Source: Wuchereria bancrofti (taxonomy: Eukaryota > Nematoda > Chromadorea > Rhabditida > Onchocercidae). Taken from it: a DNA stretch of 64,000 nucleotides. The stretch's first letter is position 1, and the number at the start of each line of letters is the position of its first letter. Shown one piece after another: positions 41,101 to 53,500 of this stretch. The position numbers and the translations under genes are program-made. The stretch is from contig SSBO01000003.1 of NCBI GenBank assembly GCA_005281725.1, positions 9,186,370 to 9,250,369 of the forward strand, read 5' to 3'. The notes below the pieces were generated by a model. That model had not been told where the DNA came from and made no database searches. It worked only from the letters and a program-made list of their open reading frames with translations.

Positions 41101-44100
41101 TTTACAATCTTAAATGCAACAGTGCAAAAATATTAAAGAGTAAAATTTGAACCTCTTTACCAACCGGAAGTCCACTACCAAGTGCAAGTGTTAAACCAAA
41201 AATTTTTCCAATCATTGTTTGCAGTGATAAATAATTTTTCATTTTAAAACCACACATTATAACTTTTAATTCTGGAATACCAGATCCTAAAATATCAATT
41301 AATAAAATTTTTTTTTGCAAGAAAAAACTGAAATTTAAAAAAAAAAATTAAAAATACATATATTTTCAAAGCATTGAACAATTGCATTACAAATGTAAAT
41401 AATTACTGACCAATAGCTTGCTTTGCAATACATTGGCAGAATAAAGCAGATGCACCGGTCAGTAAGGTAATATAAGCTGTCCATGAGATAAGCGCCGTGT
41501 AATAGTCATAATTGTTTACAGTATATTCATACAATACTACACGATCTAGAATAATATCAACTTTTTTTTTGCTTTCGTTGTATATGTAAAATGAATTTGA
41601 CAGTATGCATATGGTCATCTTAACAGTATGTGTAAGGTCATACAGTATGCACAAGATGACCCTGACAGTATACGTAAGATCATCTTGATAGTATGCATTA
41701 GGTAATCCTGACAATATGCGTAAGGTCATCCTGACAATATGCACAACGTCATACAGTATGCAAAAGATGACCTTGACAGTACGCATAGGATCGCCCTGAC
41801 AGTATAAAGTGATCCTGACAACATGTACAACATCATACAGTATGCAAGAGATGACTTGACAGTATATATAAGATTGCCCTGACAGTATACATAAAGTGAT
41901 CCTGACAACATGTACAACATCATACAGTATGCAAGAGATGACCTTGACAGTATATATAAGATTGCCCTGACAGTATACATAAAGTGATCCTGACAACATG
42001 TACAGCATCATACAGTATGCAAGAGATGACCTTGACAGTATATATAAGATTGCCCTGACAGTATACATAAAGTGATCCTGACAACATGTACAACATCATA
42101 CAGTATGCAAAAGATGACCTTGACAGTACGCATAGGATCGCCCTGACAGTATACATAAAGTGATCCTGACAACATGTACAACATCATACAGTATGCAAAA
42201 GATGACCTTGACAGTATGTATAAGATTGCCCTGACAGTATACATAAAGTGATCCTGACAATATGCATAAGGTTATCTTAACGGAATGCACGAGGTGACCC
42301 AACCGTATGCATAAGGTCATCCTAATAGTATGCATAAGATAATTCAAATAGTTTACGGTTTGAATTACAGTAAGCGTATTATTTTCAAACTTTATGATCA
42401 TATGGTGAAGTTTTTTTTTTTGTTTTTGTTTCGATTTGTTTTATTTTGCTTCTTATTTCTCTATTATATGATGAAAAATTTAATTCTAATTTCTATATCA
42501 ATGTTAAATGTTATTAAATTATGCTGAAATATACTGTAAAATAGATTTTAATTCAATTATTTTGTCGTCCTATCAAATTGTTGAAATTTACTCCAGTTGG
42601 AAGTAAATTAGCAAAAATTTGCACTAAATTTTTCAAAAATATGCAATAATTCTCTTTCATTCCTTTTTTTTCAAGAAAAAAAAGACAAAATTCTTTAGTC
42701 TTTTATTTTCAGAAAATTTCTCGTTTTTTCCTTCTTTTTTTCGCTTGACTTTCACCAAATATCAACTTTCGTCTTGTTTGATGAAAATATTATAAATGCA
42801 AATCTGTTTGTTCAACTATATATTTTTGCTTTGACAAATATTGTTTATCTTCTTTTTTTTTTCTATTTACAAACTATTATTGTATTTTTCAATTTAAATT
42901 TGAGGCAATAAATTGATTACTTAATCAATTAATAAGTATAAAAGGCTAACGCATTATTATTTATTTCGCTTCATTTAATAAAGATCAGAAAGCAAAAAAA
43001 AAAAAACGATTGAATTGTAATTTTACTTATAATTAATGTAAATAAATGAAATAACTAACATTCTTGCAAATATTCAATACTTATATCCATTGCAATTGAT
43101 AGAGCTGCTGTAACAATACCAAGCACAGCGGATAAAAACCAATCTTCCACAAAGAAATGCACAATATTTTTTAGTTGTCCTTTAAATATTTAAAATTTTC
43201 AACTCGAAATTTTCTTTTAATTATTATATAAGTTAATCCAATTCATTTCATTACAAATATCACTACAGCAAAAGTTTATTTTCAATTAAATACAAGAAAT
43301 AAATTTAGAAACAGATCAATAAACATATGTTTTAATCATATATGATACTCTTTTATATCTAATTTAGATTTCATCAGTACAAATACAATTGTTTATAATT
43401 GATTCATCTGAAATATATATCTATGAAATAAACCATTAAATCATTTCATTTCATTTTTTTTATTATTGCATTATTTTTTTTTTAAATTTTTAATATTCCT
43501 CATGTTATTTCGCTAGCCTAATCAAATTTTTGCAAATTATATTCCGTTATTTCATTATAGTATTTTGCTAGTATTTGATATGAGCAATATTCGATTTTCA
43601 GTTAACCGAATACGTTAACCGGAATTTTGTTATATATAACATATTAGCAACATTATTAGCATAATTTGAAATAAAGAAATGCTCATTTTTCTTTTCGTCC
43701 CTTTTCTTTCACTTTTTTTTGGCATAAAAAAATTTCTTCATAAATGGTAACTGAATGGATAATAACCTTTGGGAAACAAAATTAATCAGAAATGGAAAAA
43801 TATATATAGCTTTATCCTATTTTTTTTAGTGTATAAATAAAATTGTTTTATAACAAAATTTTTTCATCCAATAAAGTGCGAAATTTAAAATTTTCTAATT
43901 AAATTTCATTTGAAAAAATAATTATGTGTGAATTAATTTTTTGGATGTAACATTTATTAAGTAGGAAATATTAAAATATCCACTTATTATGTGCATCCAA
44001 TTTCTTTTTTAAACTTCCAACTTCATTAATTTAGAACTTTTTATTGAAAGTTTTCTAATTAAAATTTATTTTAATTTTAACTTTCGCCTGAATAGCTTTA

Positions 44101-45232
44101 TCATTTTAATGGAGAATATTTAACAGATGAATAAATAAAATGAAAACAGTAAACTTTTCCTAATAATAATAGTAATAATAATAATAATAATAACATCCAT
44201 TTATCATCGTTTTCTTTTTCTTAAACATTTTCAATTACTTTTTTTCAACCTTTTTTATTTTTCACATTTATTCCAGCTTTAAGTAAAATGAAGAAATAAC
44301 TTCATTTTACTTATTTTCAAATTTATTTGTTCTATTTTATGTAAGTTTGAAAATTTAACACTTTAAAGATTTAAAATAAATATGTGTATTATAATATAAG
44401 ATAGGAAATTTTTTATAATTTTAAAGATAATGAAAAAAAAAAAGATTGATAAAATGATTAGAAATAATTGTTTACATGATTATATAGAAAGATAATCATT
44501 TAATAGCAAAATTATGATGATAATTTAAGTTAAAACTAACGTCGGAAAAATGCACGAAAACTTTCCGTTCGCTGTTGTACGGCATTATGATATTCCAGAT
44601 CAACCGGATAACCATCCAGTAATGCATCACCACATCCTTCATCTTCTCCTTTCTTATCACTGTCATGATTAGTGATATTTTCTTCTATATTTTCTATTTT
44701 CTCGTTGAATAGTATTGATCTTGTTGAAATCCTAAATTATTTAATTTTTTTCATTTTTTTTTTTTTTTTGAAAAAGTATATTTCATATGATATGATAAAT
44801 GAATTGGGAAAAAATAAGACAAAATTTGAATTTTATATTGATAAAGGAGAAAAAAAAAATCTTATTTAATAATCAGTAATAGTTTAAAAATGAGACAAAA
44901 AAAAATAATTTAAGAAATTTAATTTCTTTTTTGATCAATGCTAAAATAAAATATTGGTAAAATGTAGAGAGGGGGAAGAAAGAGAAGAAAGAGGGAAAGA
45001 GAGAGAGAGAGAAGAGACAGATAAAGAGGGAGAAAAAGAAAGGGAAATTTAAAAATTTTGTTCATTTTCATTGAATATCAAATATTTAAATTAAAAAAAA
45101 AAAATATTACTTTGGATTGGTGGATTGAATTTGATCGGAATGTGACGTAAGTAGCGTCATCACATCTGGTTTGATTTGTTGCTGTAATCTTGTAATGATA
45201 AGTTGCAAATTAAAATTACCGTAAATCGATAT
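32121..45232 (-). CDS. clh: CLC-type chloride channel, CLC-1/2 class (nematode clh family), 5' end missing
   Basis: A dimeric plasma-membrane chloride channel. Twenty - strand exons keep phase: 45232-45111, 44731-44541, 43179-43060, 41545-41411, 41286-41153, 40834-40672, 40168-40037, 39527-39446, 39159-39058, 38956-38872, 38366-38205, 37318-37141, 36690-36593, 36121-36006, 35653-35517, 35097-34867, 33523-33474, 33021-32905, 32571-32485 and 32309-32121. They give about 876 residues. Selectivity-filter motifs are GSGIPE, GKE|GPFVHIG (the gating Glu is present, with an intron directly after it) and [19 protein letters not shown], plus the pore Tyr in LQPSIYES. The position of the proton glutamate of CLC exchangers is Ser ([16 protein letters not shown], like [16 protein letters not shown]), which points to a channel rather than an exchanger. 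CBS1 lies in the 35.6-34.9 kb exons. CBS2 starts at [15 protein letters not shown] and continues with LLGLNHAY. The first exon listed starts in phase 0 without a plausible ATG, so at least one 5' exon lies upstream. Confidence 0.92.
33700..34860. repeat. Minisatellite filling the intron before the 34867-35097 CLC exon
   Basis: Roughly 1.1 kb of imperfect tandem repeats built from the phrases TCTTATCATTCTTATCATA, GCTATACTTTCAAACATTTT, CAAATCATTCTTATCATAAG and GTCATGAAAACATTTT. Two unit types, about 60 and 80 bp, alternate in blocks to make longer higher-order units. Stop-free frames on the + strand through this stretch are a by-product of the repeat. It begins within about 180 bp of one exon and abuts the splice donor of the next. 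Confidence 0.93.
36330..36480. repeat. ATT/ATC trinucleotide microsatellite in a CLC intron
   Basis: About 150 bp of ATT units interrupted by GTT, ATC and ACT, between the 36121-36006 and 36690-36593 exons. Confidence 0.9.
41570..42335. repeat. 88-bp minisatellite in a CLC intron
   Basis: A unit containing CCTGACAGTATACATAAAGTG, ATCCTGACAACATGTACAAC and CATACAGTATGCAAAAGATG repeats with an 88-bp period; ACATGTACAAC recurs at about 41821, 41909, 41997, 42085 and 42173. Shorter, more diverged copies flank the core on both sides. It lies in the 41546-43059 intron, between the first membrane exon and the exon before GSGIPE. The long stop-free - strand frames across it are not genes. Confidence 0.93.
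44955..45055 (+). repeat. Polypurine (GA-rich) tract in a 5' CLC intron
   Basis: About 100 bases almost entirely A and G, including AGAGAGAGAGAGAAGAGA, in the intron between exons 45232-45111 and 44731-44541. A second short (GA)n run is at about 45613-45628. Confidence 0.85.
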
Positions 45233-47419
45233 CTTTAATAGAAAATAAAAGCAAAAAAAGGGAGAAAGAGAGTGTCTAGTTGCATCTAAATTCATAAATA
45301 CTCTACATTTTGTAAAATATTCATTGAAAATTTTAGTCAAAAATAATCATTTAGAATTTTAAAAAATTTGAATAAGATATTTAAATTTTTATTTCTTTTA
45401 TTTCCTTTCCATCCAAAATTTTGAAAAATTTCAGAAATAAAAAAAGAAATGAAATTTTAGATATTTCATTTATTTGAATTTTTTAAAATTCCAAATGGTT
45501 CTTATCATGCGAAACAAAAGAAATGAAATTTTAGATATTTCATTTGTTTGCTAAGGGTAATACATCATGATAAACAAATCTTTCAATTGTACAATAATAT
45601 AAAAAAGAACAGAGAGAGAGAGAGAGCGAAAAAAAAGATGAAAAACTAAAATGTTATAAGAGTATATTATGAAATGAGTTAATTTGCTTGCATTCATACT
45701 TCTATAAAGAGAATGCTAATCAAGAAAACATTGAAGTCAAGAAAAAAAAAAAGAAAAAGAAAAGAAATTGAAAATTTTTAACTGAGGAGTAAAAGAGGAA
45801 AGATGAAAATAGTAACCAAAATAAACATTAAAATCATTTTTAATTCAAATTTTTGTACATTCATTAGAGATTATTATTGTTACTTATTTACTGAAATTTT
45901 AATGTTTCCTTTTTAATCATTTATTATTCATAAATGAAAAATTTTTATGATATTTCTATTGATAGCAAATGACTAAGCAAAAAGAAAAAAAAAAAAGAAT
46001 TTTTCAATTACTGATAAAATATTGTTTATCGTTTTATAAATATTAATTGGTAATTTTGTTTGGATGAGCTGATTGGACCGCGAGATGACAGGAAGTGGGA
46101 GGGAGAGGTTATGAGATAGAAGGCAATTTGCGCTCGCAACTGAAAAAATCGGAAGTTACTTTTACGCATAACTGTTACAGGAATAGGATGAGAGGAGGGG
46201 AAATGAGTGGGTGGATGAAAATTTTTAAAAAGAAAAAAAAAGTAGATGGAAAGAGTGTTTGTAAATTATATGCGTGTATGTGTATGTATGTGTGTATGTT
46301 TGAAAAAGGTTTTTAGTGTTTGTGTTTAAAAAAAAAAAAAAAAAAAAAAAAGAAGGCAATCGATGTCAACAATAGTAATGAGCGAATTTCATTTTGCTTC
46401 TTAACAAAATGAAAGAATTCCAAAAAAAAAAAAAAAAAAAAACTGAAATGAGTATATTATGCAATTGAACTTTTCCACTAACACTCATATACAATTCTTT
46501 GTCCTTTTGTAAAATGGTAAATAAATTCCAAATTAGCATTTGTCATTTCAAATTTCTCCTTTTCATTTGTCATTTCATATACACATAAATGTTTTTCATG
46601 TTTTAAATTTTAAATTATATTTGATCAAATAGCAATACTTCAATGAATTAGATTAATTCATAATTGAATTAAATGCTTAAATAATCAATAAGCAGCAAAT
46701 AAATAATAGTTCGTTCCTTAAAAAAAAAAATCAATCGTTTTGTTTTTCTTTTTAAATAGTTCGTCTCTCTTATTCCTTAAATAACAAGAAAATTAATTAT
46801 TATTTTTATGGAATAAGTTTATTTTTCACTTTTAACTTATTATTCAAAAATATTCTTACATCAAATTAAACTATGCATTCCTTTTCCTTAATTTATCCTA
46901 ACTAAAACATTATTGCATTTTAATAAATAAATACGTAAATTTAAATATTAATTTCTTTTTTCTTTTTTTACTACGAAATATGCAAAATGTTTTTGAATAA
47001 GAGAAAAAAAAAAGCAACTGAGATTATTTTAAAAGGGAAAAAAATTTTTATTCCTTTCAAATATATGAATTATTTTCAAATAGAATTTTAATTTCAATAT
47101 TTTGCTATGAAATTTATTTCACAAAAACGTTATGAATAATTTATACTGCTTACCAGCAAAAAAAAAAAAAGAAAAAAAAGGAATAAAAGAAAAGCTATTT
47201 TTCCATTTTCTTTTTGACTTTTCATCTGTCTATTTAATTTTCTTTTTGTTTTGTTTTTTTTTTGTCTTCTTTTTTCTTCTTATTTTGTTATCTCGTCTAT
47301 TTTTCTTTGTCACCTTATTAAAATGAGATGAAATGAATGAATTTGCATGCTATTCAAAAATTCTCAATAAACGAAAAAGAATAATAAGAAAAAACAGTAA
47401 TAATAGTGATAATAAAACA

Positions 47420-47450
<31 letters not shown>

Positions 47451-48541
47451 NAAAAAAAAAAAAAAAAAAAAGAAGGCAATCGATGTCAACAATAGTAATG
47501 AGCGAATTTCATTTTGCTTCTTAACAAAATGAAAGAATTCCAAAAAAAAAAAAAAAAAAAAAAACTGAAATGAGTATATTATGCAATTGAACTTTTCCAC
47601 TAACACTCATATACAATTCTTTGTCCTTTTGTAAAATGGTAAATAAATTCCAAATTAGCATTTGTCATTTCAAATTTCTCCTTTTCATTTGTCATTTCAT
47701 ATACACATAAATGTTTTTCATGTTTTAAATTTTAAATTATATTTGATCAAATAGCAATACTTCAATGAATTAGATTAATTCATAATTGAATTAAATGCTT
47801 AAATAATCAATAAGCAGCAAATAAATAATAGTTCGTTCCTTAAAAAAAAAAATCAATCGTTTTGTTTTTCTTTTTAAATAGTTCGTCTCTCTTATTCCTT
47901 AAATAACAAGAAAATTAATTATTATTTTTATGGAATAAGTTTATTTTTCACTTTTAACTTATTATTCAAAAATATTCTTACATCAAATTAAACTATGCAT
48001 TCCTTTTCCTTAATTTATCCTAACTAAAACATTATTGCATTTTAATAAATAAATACGTAAATTTAAATATTAATTTCTTTTTTCTTTTTTTACTACGAAA
48101 TATGCAAAATGTTTTTGAATAAGAGAAAAAAAAAAGCAACTGAGATTATTTTAAAAGGGAAAAAAATTTTTATTCCTTTCAAATATATGAATTATTTTCA
48201 AATAGAATTTTAATTTCAATATTTTGCTATGAAATTTATTTCACAAAAACGTTATGAATAATTTATACTGCTTACCAGCAAAAAAAAAAAAAGAAAAAAA
48301 AGGAATAAAAGAAAAGCTATTTTTCCATTTTCTTTTTGACTTTTCATCTGTCTATTTAATTTTCTTTTTGTTTTGTTTTTTTTTTGTCTTCTTTTTTCTT
48401 CTTATTTTGTTATCTCGTCTATTTTTCTTTGTCACCTTATTAAAATGAGATGAAATGAATGAATTTGCATGCTATTCAAAAATTCTCAATAAACGAAAAA
48501 GAATAATAAGAAAAAACAGTAATAATAGTGATAATAAAACA

Positions 48542-48580
<39 letters not shown>

Positions 48581-50538
48581 CAGTAATAGTAATAATAATA
48601 ACAATAATAATAATCAATTATTGTTCAAAGTTGAGATAACATTTAATATTTTAAGCATTATCAAAACAGAAAAGAGAAGATTTTTAAGTTTTGTTTTTTT
48701 TTTAAAAAACCGAATTTAAAAAATAAGTGATAATGTAACAAAAATTAGAAATTTATTTCAATCATTAGAAATTATTACAGTTATGTATTGTACGATAATT
48801 TTTAATATGATAATGTTATTATGATAATGTTATTATGAATTTAGTATGATAATGTTATTATGCAATTGATTAAATAAAATATTCACAAAAATGACAATTG
48901 TAACATTCATTTCATTTAATTTAAATCTATTTAAAAAATGCGTATGTGTTTCATTTTTCACTACACATTTCTTTATTTCTCTCTCTTTCTCTCCTTCTTG
49001 TTCCCACTCTCTGTATCAAACGTTAAATGTTGTAAATTTCATAATTAATTTAAAAATAGAACGCTATTTGTTGATAACCTTCCTCCTAGGTAATAAATAT
49101 GTTAGAATTTATCAATTAATTAGATAGCTATTTCAATTAAATAATAGCAATAGCAATTAAATTGAATGACATGATTGCGCGCTATCAATCTGTACAGTTT
49201 ATTGAGAATTGTTTTAATTTTACGATTTTAAAACAATTCCATTTTTACATGATACTTTTATGTCATCCTTTTTTATGTCATCCTTTTACGTTGATTATCA
49301 TTGCATTGTTTCATTAAAAATAGATTTCTCCTTTCTTTTTTTTTTTCTTATAAAAACAGGTTTTTATGAGCAATCTAAAAATTCATGATTTGAGTGATTG
49401 ATTGATCAACAATAATAATTCTACCAGTTTCCCTTATTGTTAAACACTATAACATAACAAATAACGGCCAATTTGAAAATCACCGGTACAATTAAATAAA
49501 AAAATTTTTGATCCATAGAACAATAAAAATTCGATGCTTAAGTTGAAACTTGATGCACAAATACAGCAAGCTAAGGAGCAGTTTTATAAAGGAAATAAAC
49601 GTGCTATTTGCTGACCAATGATTAATTGACCATTAAAATTGTACACTACAATTCATTGATCAATCAATATGACTACGAGATCGGTCTACTACTGATCTTG
49701 TCTTTCACTAAGAAAAAAAAAATACAATCCAAACATAATTATTGTCCAATGATCATTCTGAATCAATATCATGTTTAGCCTAAGTTAAAGGTAATTAAAT
49801 ATTCTCGCGGAAAATGTCGTAAGTGTCATTTAGCGAATTAAATAAAACAGTAATAAAATCAAGCTAGAAAAAATTTTCATATTCATGAACGTCCTTGTCT
49901 CACTCTTTTAAACATCAAAAATAATTCTTCATTCACAAATGATTACGAATGGTTCATTACTGATCTTTGCTCTCAATATAAAATAAAATAATATGAAGCG
50001 CAATATAAATTTTATTCCTCACACAAAATAAAAGTGAACGGAAAAATGATCAGAAAAAAAATCTATAAATAAGAGAACTGGCAAAATGCACAATTTGTTC
50101 TCATGAAACTGAAAAAGGGAATTATAAAGAGGAACTCATTTATTTACTCATAGACTAGTAGTAAATTACACTCGCATCCAAACGTTTTTTTGTTTTCATG
50201 AATTCATGAGAGAAAAATTTATAAGAACATTCAGCAATGTGTAAAAAGTAACTCCAAGTAATCATCTAAAGTTCTTTTTTTTAAATGCATATTTGTAAGC
50301 AAACTTATACGAAGTAAAAAATCTGCAAACAAATTAATTTCAAGAACTTCCATATTAAAAGCTAGTCAAATTCTGACGAACGAGAAAAAGATGCCAGAAG
50401 TAACTCTGCTTTACATAAACAAAAGAATGACATAGATTTTAGACAGAGACATGAATATATGTTTCCGAAAAATACTAACAATAACTCTAGAAATATGATT
50501 CTTTTCAAAATTAAACTTTTGAGTCCATATCAGTTTTA
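45233..50538. other. 5' flank of the CLC gene and 3' flank of TPR; no supported coding exon
   Basis: About 5.3 kb, very AT-rich except for a GC-richer block at about 46070-46215. It contains the 1.1 kb duplication described separately. The missing N-terminal exon or exons of the CLC channel should be here, on the - strand, but no ATG with a convincing donor could be chosen. Confidence 0.5.
46351..48572. repeat. 1.1 kb direct duplication across a single N, probable unmerged assembly overlap
   Basis: The sequence from AGAAGGCAATCGATGTCAAC at 46351 to the (TAA)n run at about 47450 recurs from 47471 to about 48572. The only differences I can see are lengths of A and TAA runs: the second copy has a 2-nt longer A run, so the offset moves from 1120 to 1122. 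The single N at 47451 sits exactly where the first copy ends in (TAA)n and a poly-A run begins before the second copy. This is the pattern of two contigs that overlap but were joined end to end. Confidence 0.9.
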
Positions 50539-53500
50539 TTACATACGATATCCACGTCCACGACGCAACAGTGTGGTACGTCCCCCGCGTTGCAAAGAAC
50601 CCGAGATTTGATGAGTTGCATCACTGCTAAAAATCGATATGCTGACAATATTAGTTCAAGACATATTTATTATAAAAGTCATTTAATCTGATAAAATATT
50701 TTGCTAACAGAGAAAGCGATGATTAACAATTGCTGGATCATTCAAATTATCGAAAAAAAAAAAATCTTAAGTAATAAATGAACCAAGACGGTTCAAAGCT
50801 ATATGCCAACTTCAATCATCAATTTCCTGACTTAATCGCGAATATGGGATATCATAAGGTCAAAAGTCCTCATTTTTTGCCATTTATGGCCTAACTGCTA
50901 CACAGCTAACACATTAAATAGAATGGTCTTGCTACCCAAGCCATGACTTGTTTGCTTTATGCTCAAGAACTACATTACCTGCTTGAAGTTGGTTCCGTTA
51001 TATCAGGATACCGTATTCTAATACGTCTCGATGTTGATCCATCTGATGTACTCGGTCCCGAAGATGCTGCTTCATCGTCTGTCTGTGTAGCGTGTCTGTC
51101 TCCTTGCTCCTCTTCGGCTACATCATTTCCACCTTCTTCAATCATCAGTGCATGTTCACTCTCACCACTATCAACATCTGTACCTGTTATCGGAGCAACC
51201 GTACTTGACGCGCCACGACTATCAGATTCAATGTTTTCTAAAATATTTTTTCCAGGAATTTATAGAAAATATGTGAACAAATAATTTACCAGTTTCTTAT
51301 GTAAAAGTATCTTAATAGGAATCAGGGTATCTTAAAACCATACTTCAACACTCACTACACAAAATTTCATTACAAAATACATACAAAATGTATCAAAAAC
51401 TATATACAAATATTAAATAAATCAAATAATAAAAAAAATATATACCAATAAGCGGTGGCGAATCACGTACTGCGTGCAATTCTGAACCCGATACAACTAA
51501 ATGAAGCAACGTCATTATTTCTCAACAAATTGTATTAGATTTCAGTTTCTTCAGTAAAATTAAGATTTATCTAGTTCAAAAAATAACTCACCATCACCAC
51601 TATCTTGCGAAGCTATATCCAATGAATGAGGGTGCAAATCAAGTTCTACAGATGGTACATAAAGCGCTTCCGAATTACAGTGCCTAGAATGAGGAATAGC
51701 AGATTGTTTGGAAAATTTTATCAGGCATCATAAAAATTACAGATCTCAGGAGCGACCAAGTCAAACATCCTTTCGATGAAAAGAATTAAGGACATTTTCA
51801 AGTTATGGAGGCATGATTTCCAAGAAATTTTAAGGTAAAAAAAAGAAAAACTTACTCGGAACATCTTGTATCACCTTCACCTGTATGATCTGCAACAAAA
51901 GCCTGTGATGCTGACGAATCCATATTCGAGGTAGAACCGGACTGCTCTGCAGCTACTTCCAATCTGAGTTCCATGCGACGAATGGATTCGCCTAATGTAT
52001 TAAATAGATCATTACAAATGGAAATTAAATATTGTAGATGATAAAACAAGAGAACAGAAATAATTTGATTCACTAATTCCATAGTTTTAGAAAAAATTAA
52101 TGCGCTATTTAAACCTGAAAATACAAAAATTTGGAACGAAAAGAGCAAACCTTGAACACGTTCACGGGTTTTAGTAGCGCTCGTTTCTACATCATCATCA
52201 ACAACAACAGCAACTGAATGTTTGCGATCCTCACCATGTGCTTCATCCGTAGAAAGATCTGCCGGGGATTGTGAATGCTCCATTTCACCATCATCATCAT
52301 CATCTTCTATTAAAATAACACCGTCGTCATCATCACCATCATTGCCTGACTCCTGTAAATTGCTTACATTTATGTGAAAATTCCTTGAACTCAAAACAGA
52401 TCAAGATCAATTTATTTACACTACTAGAAAGCAAAAAATTAATGACATAGGTAATTTAAACCTGAAAAAATTTATTAAAACAAATATTAATAGCCCAAGA
52501 ACAATATACATCTCGCAGGCGAGATATTTGTTTTATAAAAATAAACTTACAAAGTCTAATTTTTAGAAAAACATACAGACATGCCTTAGGAGAACGAGAA
52601 ACAGAAATAGTTTTAGAAAACAACATACAGGTATAAACTTACAAACCCCAATTTTTAGAAAATTTGTAATTCAAAGTTGCTAAATTTTTATGCACGCCAC
52701 ACGAAATAAGAAAAGTCAGCCAAACTTGAATACTTGAAACTTTATGAAACTACATTTAACAAGAACTAACTAAGTGCTGTCCACCTCGGGAAGCGCTGTA
52801 ATTAGACCTTCTATAATGCGGAGGTAGATCAAATTCACCCTCTTCGTCCGGTTCCTCTTCATCAAATTCCTCATCCTCCATTTCTTCTAACATTTCATCA
52901 CCCTAAAAAATTTGCAGATAAAAATGACTCATAAATATTAAAAAAAAAGAAAACTTTGCATCAGAAAATTTCCCAATTCCTTGATTACAAACGAAATCAA
53001 CTGCAGCAAAATTAATTTCCTTGATGAGTAAGTACCAAATACATCCTGAAATTTAATGTTTTCGCTAACCGCTTCTTCACTAAGATTATCTTCATCTGCT
53101 GAAGCTTCTCGCCCAAGATCACCCACTATAACATCATGCTCATTGTCCTCCATATGTTCATCCTCAACGTGCCCTTCTTCTTGCGCCACTCCTTCACCAA
53201 CTGCTTCATAACTGGCATCAGCTCTCGCTTCCTGCAAAATAATGAAATTTTCAAGGTTAATCAGGAAGAAAAATGTAGTGCTGCATTGAGAATTCTGTAC
53301 ATGTCATTTTAAATCTCAGTGAGTATTGAAACAAGACATCAATGAGTATTGAAAACAGAATAAATTGAGACCGAAACCAAATTACTTTTCATCGCTTATC
53401 ATTGGCATTTAGAAAACTGAGAGTTAACAAAAGCCCAAATTAAGATTTCTTAAGAAACCTGGATTTTAACAGCTGATTTAGTATTCTTCTCCGCTTCATT

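Noticed and set aside
41403..42401. Several long - strand ORFs of Leu/Ser/Tyr/Cys-rich repeats across 41.4-42.4 kb
   Set aside because: They are produced by the 88-bp minisatellite. Only the last part of one of them (41545-41411) is a real CLC exon, preceded by a proper TTCTAG acceptor.
47132..48448. Identical 64-residue ORFs at 47132 and 48254
   Set aside because: They are the same low-complexity Phe/Lys sequence seen twice because of the 1.1 kb duplication; no gene-like features.
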